From: JBLHKS01 sp047620505
GTDB lineage: Bacteria > Verrucomicrobiota > Verrucomicrobiia > Verrucomicrobiales > DEV007
Length of the DNA: 39,901 nt
Direction of reading: 5' to 3'
Assembly (NCBI GenBank): GCA_047620505.1
Contig: JBLHKS010000048.1
Span: forward strand, 1-39,901
In this document: one piece after another, positions 17,829 through 26,300 of the stretch
How positions within the stretch are numbered: the stretch's first letter is position 1
How the letters are laid out: every line of letters starts with the position of its first letter
Program-made: the position numbers and the translations under genes
The notes under the pieces: generated by a model
Seen by the model: only the letters and a program-made list of their open reading frames with translations
Told to the model about the DNA's origin: nothing
Database searches by the model: none

Positions 17829-19232
17829 TCAGCTGAGAATATCCGTTACGACGTGCGCTTTTTCCACGCCAGTAAGGCGCTCGTCGAGACCGCGGTGTTT
17901 CACGCTGAAACGTTCGTGATCAATTCCTAACCGATGCAGAATCGTTGCGTTGAGATCTCGGATGTGGACCGGGTTCTCGACGACGTTGTAGGAAAAATCG
18001 TCGGTAACGCCATAACTCGCTCCGCCCTTCGTCCCTGCACCGGCCATCCAGCGGGTGAAGCAGCGAGGGTGGTGATCACGGCCGTAATTTTCCTTCGACA
18101 GAGTTCCTTGGCTGTAAATCGTGCGGCCGAATTCTCCGCCCCAGATCACGAGGGTGTCATCCAGCAGGCCGCGTTGCTTCAAGTCCTGAACCAGCGCCCA
18201 GGCAGGTTGGTCGACTTCCTTGGTTTGGCGCTCGATGTTCTTCGGCAAACTGCTGTGGTGATCCCAACCGCGATGGAAGATCTGGACAAAACGCACGTCG
18301 CTTTCGGCCATCCGACGGGCGAGCAGACAGTTGTAGCCGAACGTCCCGGGCTTCTCGGATTCTGGACCGTACATTTCGCGAATGTGCTTCGGCTCCGTCG
18401 ACATGTCGACTAACTCAGGAACAGAAGCCTGCATCCGGAACGCCATCTCGTATTGAGCGATTCGCGCGTTCGTTTCCGGATCGCCGATGTCAGCGTGAAT
18501 TCGCTTATTCATCGAACTAAGCTTGTCCAACATCAGTCGTCGAGCCTCGGTCGAAACCCCGTTGGGATTCGAAAGGTAGAGAACGGGATCGCCCTGCTCG
18601 CGAAAAGCGACGCCGGCATGTTTTGAAGGAAGAAACCCGCTTCCCCAAAGCCGCGAATAGAGCGCCTGGCCGCGTGGTTCACAGTTGAGGACGACGAAAT
18701 CCGGCAGGTTTTTGTTGAGGCTGCCAAGACCGTAGCTGACCCAGGATCCGATGCTCGGACGCCCCGGAACCTGGTTACCCGTTTGGATGTAGGTGATCGC
18801 CGGATCGTGGTTTATCGCCTCTGTCCACGTCGAGTTGATAAAGGCGAGATCGTCGACCATCGAAGCCGTCTTCGGCAGAAGTTCGCTGACCCATTTTCGG
18901 CACTCGCCGTGTCGTTTGAATTCGTATTTCGACGGCGCTATCGGAAACCTCGCTTGCGAGGCGGTCATCGTCGTTAGCCGCTGATCTCCGCGGACGGACG
19001 GAGGAAGGTCCTTGTTGAAAAAGCCCTTCATTTTCGGCTTATAATCGAAGGTATCCAGCTGGCTCGGCGCGCCCGCCATGAAGAGGTAGATCACGCGTTT
19101 TGCGCGCGGCGCGAAATTCTGAGGAGCCCCTGACATGCCCGCCAAAGCCGCAAAGCCGAGACCAGCGGTTCCAGCGCGGAAGAACTGACGGCGGGTTTCG
19201 AGATTGATCCAGTCCTGGAAGGTGTCGTTCAT
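17829..19232 (-). CDS. DUF1501 family Tat-exported protein
   Basis: The product has 467 residues, the usual DUF1501 length. The N-terminus carries a twin-arginine motif RRQFFRAGTAG at residues 14-24 before a hydrophobic stretch, so it should be exported folded by Tat. Family landmarks are YLFMAGAPSQLDTFDYKP, INSTWTEAINHDPA, VIWGGEFGRT and GRDHHPRCFTRWMAGAG. These place it in the alkaline-phosphatase/sulfatase-like superfamily, but its substrate is not known. In Planctomycetes and Verrucomicrobia it is usually encoded next to a PSD1/cytochrome partner, as here with a 6-bp gap. It converges on the macroglobulin gene with no intergenic base. Confidence 0.92.
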   Translation of the reverse strand: MNDTFQDWINLETRRQFFRAGTAGLGFAALAGMSGAPQNFAPRAKRVIYLFMAGAPSQLDTFDYKPKMKGFFNKDLPPSVRGDQRLTTMTASQARFPIAPSKYEFKRHGECRKWVSELLPKTASMVDDLAFINSTWTEAINHDPAITYIQTGNQVPGRPSIGSWVSYGLGSLNKNLPDFVVLNCEPRGQALYSRLWGSGFLPSKHAGVAFREQGDPVLYLSNPNGVSTEARRLMLDKLSSMNKRIHADIGDPETNARIAQYEMAFRMQASVPELVDMSTEPKHIREMYGPESEKPGTFGYNCLLARRMAESDVRFVQIFHRGWDHHSSLPKNIERQTKEVDQPAWALVQDLKQRGLLDDTLVIWGGEFGRTIYSQGTLSKENYGRDHHPRCFTRWMAGAGTKGGASYGVTDDFSYNVVENPVHIRDLNATILHRLGIDHERFSVKHRGLDERLTGVEKAHVVTDILS

Positions 19233-19238
19233 GCTTTG

Positions 19239-22200
19239 TCAGGATTTATTGATGAAGTCATCGCGGTTCATGAGCGTGTTCGCGACCATCGTCCAGGCGG
19301 CCAGCTCAGCGGCGTCGAGACTGTCGTCAGGGACGCTCTCGCCCGTTGCGATCAGTTCTTTTGCCGATTCCGCATCAGCCTTGAACATCGCTTCGAACTC
19401 AGCAGCTGCTGAGACCATGTCGGCAAGATCCGAGGCATTCGCGGGGCGCGAGAAAACGGTTTTCAGCATCCAAGCGGCCCGAACTTTTTTGTCTGAGGTC
19501 ACCTTCAGACTTTGCTCGGCGAGTGCCCTGGCTGCTTCGACAAACTGAGTGTCGTTCATCAAAACCAGCGCCTGCAGCGGCGTGTTCGTCCGCTCCCTAC
19601 GAACGGTGCAGCTCTCGCGAGTCGGGGCGTTAAACGCGGCCATCGAAGCAGGTGGCGAAGTCCGTTTCCAGAACGTGTAGATGCTGCGACGATAAAGTCC
19701 GGCACCCGTATCGGCTTTGAATTCGCGGGTGTTCGAGCCCGCAAAGGCGACCGCTTTCCAGAGTCCGCTCGGTTGATACGGCCTAACGCTTGGACCGCCG
19801 ACATCGCGGCGCAAAAGACCGCCGATCGCGAGTGCCTGATCGCGCAGAACCTCGGCATCCAATCGAACGAGCGGCCCACGCGCGAGGTAGCGGTTTTCGG
19901 GATCTTTTCGCAGTCTGTCAGGATCCGTTTTCATCGTCTGGCGATACGCGGCGGAGGAGACCATCAATTCGAGCATGTGGTTCACGTCCCAGCCGGTTTC
20001 GACAAATTCCGCCGCGAGCCAATCCAGCAGCTGCTGGTTGATCGGGCGTTCGCCCATCACGCCGAAATCTTCCGAAGTTTTGACTAACCCAATTCCAAAG
20101 ACCGATTGCCAAAGCCGATTGACCATCACGCGAGCGGTCAGCGGGTGGTCCGGATGCGCGAGCCACTTCCCGAGGCCCAGTCGATTCTGCGGAGCGCCGT
20201 CCAGCATCGGTGGTAGCACGGCGGGAACGCCAGGCGCAACTTCGTCCTCACGCTGATCGTACTCGCCGCGCGTCAGCACCCAGGCGCGCGGCTTTTGATC
20301 CTCGCGTTCGAAAGTTACCATCGTCGTGTCCGATCTCGAGTAGATGAAATCCCGCCGAAGCTGAGTTTTGCCAAGTTCAGCCTGTTTCGCCACGTAAGCC
20401 GAATCAAAACGATTCGCTGCGTAGAGCTCGGCCAGTTCGCGGCCTGCCTCGTCCAGATCAGCCCATTTTTTGCCTGACAAAGCCAGAAGATCAAACTCCC
20501 GAGCGAGCAACTGAACCTCATCGTTTGAGATCCAATGGCCAAAAATCCGAACGTCGCTCAAACCGCCAGTCGGAAGATTCGGTGCCAATTTCAGCGGAGC
20601 CGAAAAGGGCTCTACATCCGTTAAATACGATTCGGTTGCGTTCCGCATCCGCCGAAATTCGCCATTCACCGAGAGCGTGATCGAAGAGTTCGACTGCCCG
20701 CCGGAATACCGAACGACGACGTGCTGCCAAGCTCGCGGAGTCAGCGCTTCGTCGCCTGGAAGCAGCCCTTTGATCGTTTTCCCAGCCCGATCGGTCAGCT
20801 GAAAAGTCAGCGCGTTCTGAACGCTCGTGGTGATTTTCCAACCGGCTGTGATTTTATCGCTGACCTTGATGGTTTGGTCGAGAACGGTCGTGCCGACGAC
20901 TTTGTCCGGCGTCCGAATCCAAAAGCTGACTGAAAACGGAGCCGCCGGCGTCACTTGGGTTTCGGTTTCGACCTGCGTTTTCGAGCCCGTCTCAAACCGC
21001 AAACCGCGCTTGCCTGCCGGATGATCCTCCGCCTCGGATGCGCCTTCGCCAGGGTCCCCGAGCGCGATTGTCGATGGAAACTGGATTCCAGCAACTGCTG
21101 CCGCCCAAAGCTTCTCAGCATCGACGGCAAGCCCGTCCAACTCCTCGCGCAATCTCGATCGGAGCGCTCGCAGCTTCTCCCATTCGCTCTGAAACTCCGG
21201 CTTAGGAAGCACGATCACCGGCGGCGAGTCCTTTTGATTTCCGTCCATCGCCGGCTGAGTCGTGTTGTTGAAAAACGCGCCTAACCGATAGACTTCTCGC
21301 TGGCTGATCGGGTCGAATTTATGGTCATGACAGACTGCGCAACCAACCGTCAGGCCAAGGAACACCGTCGAGACCGTCTCAACTCGATCGATCATGTAGC
21401 GCACGTCGAGCTCCGCGGGGATCGCCCCGCCTTCGCTAGTCGTGATGTTGCAGCGGCCGAATCCAGTTGCGATGAGCTGCTGTGTCGTTGGGTTCGGCAG
21501 GAGGTCGCCAGCGAGTTGATCGATCAGGAAGCGATCGAACGGCATGTTGTCGTTGAAGGCGCTGATCACCCAATCTCGGTAGGGCCAAATCTCTCGGTAG
21601 TTGTCGAGATGCATCCCATGGGTGTCGCCGTAGCGAGCGGCATCGAGCCAGAATCGAGCGCGGTGTTCTCCGGCATGCTCGGACTCTAACAAGTCCTTAA
21701 CGTAACGATCGTAGGCACCGGGTTTTGAGTCGATGATGAATTTTTCGCGAAGCTTTTCATCCGGCGGCAGGCCGGTGATGTCGAGCGCAGCTCGGCGGGC
21801 CAGAAGATGCGCGGAGGCTTCTTCGTTCGGCTCCATACCCATCTCAAGCAACTTGGCGAGAACGAATCGATCGATCGGATTTTTGCCCCAATTCGCCAGC
21901 CTTTTCGGCTCTGGCGGGTCAGGGCGATTCGGCTTTATGAACGCCCAATGTTCCTGCCATTCGGCACCTTCGGCGATCCATCGAGCGAGGATCTGCCTTT
22001 CTTCCGGCTTAAGGGATTTGCGAGAATCCGGCGGCGGCATGATCTCATCCGGGTCGCCGTGAAACACCCGAATAACGAGCTCAGATTTTTCGGGATCTCC
22101 CGCTGTGATCGCAGCCTTCGCGCCTTCGGGCGTGTCGAGCCGCAGATCCGCTTTTCGACCCGCGGCATCCGGGCCATGGCACGCGTAACAGTTTTCGCTC

Positions 22201-22682
22201 AGGATCGGTCGGACATCCTCGTTAAAACTGACCTTGCCTTTTATTCTCTTGGACGAAGTCGAGATAAATTGGGTTGGCGGGCGCTGCTGCGAGCCGGTCA
22301 TCGCGATCGCATTAAATTCCAATCGGTAGGCTTCCTCGGGAGTTGGATCGACCTCGGTTGGCTCGTTTTTGACGACCTCGGGCTCGCGTTGATTCCACTT
22401 CGCCCACGACGCTGCGCCCAAAATCACGACAGCAGCTGCTGACGCCGCGATGAACCTGGTTTTCCATCGCTGCGCCCGACCTCGCGGCGCAATTCCGCTC
22501 GGAACGACGTTCGGCTCGCCAAACGACTCCAACTGGGAAATCATCTGGCTAGTCTTCAGATATTCGCTCAAACGATCTTCGTCTTCCGCGATCAATTCCC
22601 AAAGCCGTTGCCGCTCCCAATCGGAGAGTTCGCGTTCGCCTAACGCAGCCAGAATCGATTCAAATTCACGCTCCGTGCTCAT
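19239..22682 (-). CDS. Anti-sigma-like N-terminus fused to planctomycete-type cytochrome c, DUF1549, LamG-like and DUF1553 (PSD1) regions
   Basis: The product has 1147 residues. Residues 1-60 (MSTEREFESILAALGERELS...) are cytoplasmic and look like the N-terminus of anti-sigma/FecR-type regulators. A single TM helix lies at about 76-95. A cytochrome-like domain follows with NCYACHGPD (Cys165, Cys168, His169), then DUF1549 (FWLDAARYGDTHGMHLDN), a second CAVCHDHKFDP motif (Cys448, Cys451, His452), a LamG/concanavalin-like insert at about 560-740, and DUF1553 (LARGPLVRLDAEVLRDQAL ... TPLQALVLMND). The start overlaps the sigma-factor stop by 17 bp, supporting translational coupling and a sigma/anti-sigma pair. 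The family function is unestablished; haem binding is inferred from CxxCH. Copies of the iterated palindrome encode the Ala runs in the TM helix and near the C-terminus. Confidence 0.88.
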   Translation of the reverse strand: MSTEREFESILAALGERELSDWERQRLWELIAEDEDRLSEYLKTSQMISQLESFGEPNVVPSGIAPRGRAQRWKTRFIAASAAAVVILGAASWAKWNQREPEVVKNEPTEVDPTPEEAYRLEFNAIAMTGSQQRPPTQFISTSSKRIKGKVSFNEDVRPILSENCYACHGPDAAGRKADLRLDTPEGAKAAITAGDPEKSELVIRVFHGDPDEIMPPPDSRKSLKPEERQILARWIAEGAEWQEHWAFIKPNRPDPPEPKRLANWGKNPIDRFVLAKLLEMGMEPNEEASAHLLARRAALDITGLPPDEKLREKFIIDSKPGAYDRYVKDLLESEHAGEHRARFWLDAARYGDTHGMHLDNYREIWPYRDWVISAFNDNMPFDRFLIDQLAGDLLPNPTTQQLIATGFGRCNITTSEGGAIPAELDVRYMIDRVETVSTVFLGLTVGCAVCHDHKFDPISQREVYRLGAFFNNTTQPAMDGNQKDSPPVIVLPKPEFQSEWEKLRALRSRLREELDGLAVDAEKLWAAAVAGIQFPSTIALGDPGEGASEAEDHPAGKRGLRFETGSKTQVETETQVTPAAPFSVSFWIRTPDKVVGTTVLDQTIKVSDKITAGWKITTSVQNALTFQLTDRAGKTIKGLLPGDEALTPRAWQHVVVRYSGGQSNSSITLSVNGEFRRMRNATESYLTDVEPFSAPLKLAPNLPTGGLSDVRIFGHWISNDEVQLLAREFDLLALSGKKWADLDEAGRELAELYAANRFDSAYVAKQAELGKTQLRRDFIYSRSDTTMVTFEREDQKPRAWVLTRGEYDQREDEVAPGVPAVLPPMLDGAPQNRLGLGKWLAHPDHPLTARVMVNRLWQSVFGIGLVKTSEDFGVMGERPINQQLLDWLAAEFVETGWDVNHMLELMVSSAAYRQTMKTDPDRLRKDPENRYLARGPLVRLDAEVLRDQALAIGGLLRRDVGGPSVRPYQPSGLWKAVAFAGSNTREFKADTGAGLYRRSIYTFWKRTSPPASMAAFNAPTRESCTVRRERTNTPLQALVLMNDTQFVEAARALAEQSLKVTSDKKVRAAWMLKTVFSRPANASDLADMVSAAAEFEAMFKADAESAKELIATGESVPDDSLDAAELAAWTMVANTLMNRDDFINKS

Positions 22683-23214
22683 TTGGTTTCTTTAGATTAA
22701 GTTGCTTCTCGACACACTTTCGCAGCGCCCGCTTGATCCGGAACAACGCTTGGGACATCGCATTCGGCGTCATCCCACGTTCATCAGCCAGCTCCTGGAC
22801 TGAGGTCTTATTCATGTAGCGGCGAGTGACGAGATCGCGATTGCGTTCCCGAAGTTTGCTGAGGCAATGCGGCAGGTGCTCGACCTCCTCGTCCCAACGC
22901 GTATCCAGTTTTTCCGCTTCGTAGGCGAGCTTATCAAGCAGGCCCTCATCCGGAAGCGACAGCTCCTTTGCTCTCGCCTGCTTGCGCCGATAATTCTTCA
23001 CGGTGTAAAACGCGATCTGGAACGCCCAGGCCTTGAAATTTGTGCCCGGCTCGAACAGCTCGCGCTTGCGCCAGAGCACGAGGCAAGTTTCCTGGGCGAG
23101 GTCCTCAGCGGCCGCCTGGTTTGCGGTCAACGACACGAGAAAGCGCCGAAGCGGCTCCCGGTGGGCCTCAAGGAGCGCTTCAAAATCGTCGGCATTCTGC
23201 AAGGTTGAGATCAC
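22666..23214 (-). CDS. ECF RNA polymerase sigma factor (Rhodopirellula/Verrucomicrobium type)
   Basis: The product has 182 residues if translation starts at the GTG at 23214. Region 2 is ADDFEALLEAHREPLRRFLVSL ... AAEDLAQETCLVLWRKRELFEPGTNFKAWAFQIAFYTVKN. Region 4 is LSKLRERNRDLVTRRYMNKTSVQELADERGMTPNAMSQALFRIKRAL, with a helix-turn-helix. It has no extra domain. The frame stays open to a TTG at 23298, but those 28 residues lack sigma-factor features and there is no in-frame ATG, so the GTG is preferred. No Shine-Dalgarno sequence is visible. The 17-bp overlap with the downstream anti-sigma-like/PSD1 gene suggests the two products are partners. It probably controls its own cluster and other envelope genes; targets cannot be read from this window. 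Confidence 0.85.
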   Translation of the reverse strand: MISTLQNADDFEALLEAHREPLRRFLVSLTANQAAAEDLAQETCLVLWRKRELFEPGTNFKAWAFQIAFYTVKNYRRKQARAKELSLPDEGLLDKLAYEAEKLDTRWDEEVEHLPHCLSKLRERNRDLVTRRYMNKTSVQELADERGMTPNAMSQALFRIKRALRKCVEKQLNLKKPNEHGA

Positions 23215-23234
23215 AGTGTGGTTCGCGGTTGAAT

Positions 23235-23275
23235 GTCGGGACCCGCCTGGTCTTACACACTTCACGGACCGACCT
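23235..23275 (-). promoter_or_regulatory. Candidate autoregulated ECF promoter upstream of the sigma gene
   Basis: On the minus strand the 104-bp gap upstream of the sigma gene contains GTGTGTAAGACC, then about 14-16 nt, then CCGACATTC. The spacing resembles ECF -35/-10 pairs and the position fits autoregulation. I have no consensus for this sigma group, and I did not see the same pair upstream of the neighbouring operon genes. Confidence 0.2.
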
Positions 23276-23318
23276 GCGAATCGCTGTCGAAATCTCAACC
23301 GCCAAAATCACAGGCCCC

Positions 23319-26300
23319 TCACTTTTTGGCCTCCAGTTTCTTTCGAATCGCGTCAAAATCGGCCTTCTCGTCTGTGTGATTCAGCGAAAGCGACTTGAGA
23401 GCGATGATGTTCAAGGCGATCTCGTTCGGATCGGTCACACCCTCAAAAACGCCCAACATTGCGCGCAAATCGGTGGAGTTGAAGAACCCTTCCGAGCCGG
23501 CAAACTCACGAAAAAATTTCTGATTCGCGGGACAAGGACCAATCTTCGCAAGAGCTCCAATAATCATCCCAGTCGCCAGCAGCTGCTCATTCTTCGGCTT
23601 CGGCGGCGGCAGGATCCGGCCATCCTGAGAGAGAATTTTTCCGCCGTCCAATTCCGCGCCGATATCGATGAGCGAAGTCTGCGAAAACTGCTTCTGTTGG
23701 TTTGCGCCCACCATCTGGCCGAAGCGCTGACCACTGAGATCGCCCGTCGTTGGCGTGTTTTTCAACTCGATAAACATTTCCACCAACTTGGGAATCGCCG
23801 GCTTGGCCGCGGGACCGATTTCGCCTAACGCAATCACAATCGCGGCGTGGCTGAAGCCGCTTTCAAGGTCGAAGGCTTCGATCAACGGCTGGACCGAAGC
23901 CGGATCACCCAGCGCGCCGCAGACCAACGCGCCGGTCGCCCGAGTTACGCGATCTTCGGACTTCAACGCTTCAAGTGCGAGCGGCAGAAATTGAAGGTCG
24001 CCCGATTTTTTGAAGACCTTCTTTACGAATTGGCGCTGCTTAGAAAATCTCGATGTATCCCGAATTTCAAGCAGGATTTCGGCGAATTCCGGCCGCTCGG
24101 CGAGGGTCTTCGCGACTGCATTCACCGCATCCAGGTTGTCGGTCGCAAACCTCGATACCAGCAATTCCAGAGCCTCGCGGGAGGGCGTTCCGATGGCCAG
24201 ATATTCGGCCGAGTGGTACTTGTCGCGAATGAGTTCGTCCGCCGCAAAAACGACTCGCCAACCTGCCAGAGCCTGGGCGGCCTGAAGGCGGATGTGCGGC
24301 TGCGGATCGACGAGAGCCAGATTCTGAAGCGCGTCTGCCGACTCTGGAGTGTGCGGCCCGTAAGCGAGGGCCGTGGTCGAAACCGATCGCACTGCGGCGT
24401 TCTGCTCGGGATCGAGCCCGCGAATGAAAAACGGTCGCAACGAATCGTTCTCGCGCACGGACGATCTGATGAGACTGGCCAGAATGTAGGGATTTTCTCC
24501 GGCTTCAGCCTTCTCAAGATGCTTGACTTCAACTGGCCGCGGCGCTCTGAACTTTTGGGCCACCATACGATGCTGACGGTCCTGGGAAATCTGTATTTTT
24601 GGCTCCAGCTCCGTCTGCGCGATCATCGTTTTCTCGGCACCTGCCCGGAAAGCTACGATTCCGCGTGAACCGGAAATCCAAGTCAAATCCCCCTCCGTTC
24701 GGGTCGAATAAAGGGAACCACCGAGCAGGTCAATCGGCTGCCGATCTTCCACGGTAGGTCGACTGATGATCGGGACGTTTTCGATCTCGTCAATTCCAAC
24801 AAACCTAAGCGAAAACCGACCGGCATTCGGATTGAAAACGGTTAGCGGCGAATCCCATTCCTTTTCTCGCACGCTTCTAAAAAGGACTTCGCCGCTTGGC
24901 CTGACGAGGATTCCGGGAAGATAATTCCGAGCCATTCCATGACGTCGGTCGAAATTGAAAATTTGATCATTGTCAGGACGAATCAGCGTAGCTCCGTGGG
25001 AAGTCGTCACCCAGAATTCGCCGCTCTCAGACTCAGCAGCTGCTGCGGATGCAAAAACCATGTCGGTTGCCAGACCAGGAAGTTCAAGCCGTCGAAATTC
25101 GCCTTCCTTTGAATCTCGCCAGAAAACTCCGAACGGCTCCTCTTGTTGAAATCTGGAGAATGGCGGGCTTTCCCATTCTCCGATTGATCCGAATGGCTTA
25201 CCTCGAACGTAGACGGCTCGGCCGTCGGGCAAATTGATTCCGAAGCCCTGGTTATATCGGCCTTCCCAACGACCATCGGCATGACGAAATTTGCGGAGTC
25301 GCAGTGGCAGCGGACAGTCTGCGATTGAGGCCTGAATTTTCTGATCCCGGCTGAGCGAGCCAAATTCGTCTTCGACAAGTTCTGGATCAATTTTCGGCAT
25401 CTCAAGCCGGTCGAGATCCGAATTGTAGACGAGATGCAAGAAACAGAGTTGCCCATCGATGCGGCCTCGAAATTCGACGTTGTGCTTCATGTCCTGCCGA
25501 ACTTCTTCCGGTAGGTTCGGCTCGTAGGGAACGAGGGTTGCAACTCCAGTTTCGGGATCGATTCGAGCAACGAAATCACCAGTGTCGTGGCGGTCGGATC
25601 CACCTTCAAGACGCAGCCGCACTCGCGCCCAGTACGCGCCGTCCGCCTTGGTTAGAAACTCGAAATAGACCTGAAGGTCTGAAGCGATCTCAGCTTGATT
25701 CGCTAGCTGAAAACTGGTCCAGGTTTCGGTCTTTGGATCAAATCGAGCCGTGTTGATCCAAACGGATTTGTCCGTATCGATCCAGATTCGGGTGCGCTCG
25801 TCCTGCCCAAGGTCCCCTTCATCGAACAACGTCATTTCCATCGATTTCGTGTTCAGCCGAATCAGCGCAGACGAAGTGCTGACCCAGAGCTCATCGCCTT
25901 GCATCGCCATAAATTGAACTTCTCTCCACCTCGGGGCTCCCGCCTTGGATTCGGTCTGATGACCGGTCAGATTGGCGACTTCCCAGGTCTTGAGATCGAT
26001 TCGGCGCAGGCCGGTTGGCGTCCCGACCCAGAGGACGTCCTCGTTGGCGATCAGCTCTTTCGCAGTGACTCCAAGCAGGACGGAATGAAGCAGCTGCCCG
26101 TCAAAATCGTAGACCGAAACGCCCCAAGGCTGGCCGATAAAAACCCAACGATCGTTGCGGCAGATCGACTGACCGTTCTGCAGCGAAACATAGATTTTTT
26201 CGACATTGTCAGGCAGGTTTTTCCACGGAATCTGAGTCGGCAGCTGCTGGTCGCGATCGAGCATTCCTTGAACCGAACCCGCGAGGCGGAAATCGAGTTG

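Noticed and set aside
23215..23298. Longer sigma factor from a TTG at 23298
   Set aside because: The extra 28 residues have no sigma-factor character, and the GTG at 23214 sits directly before region 2.
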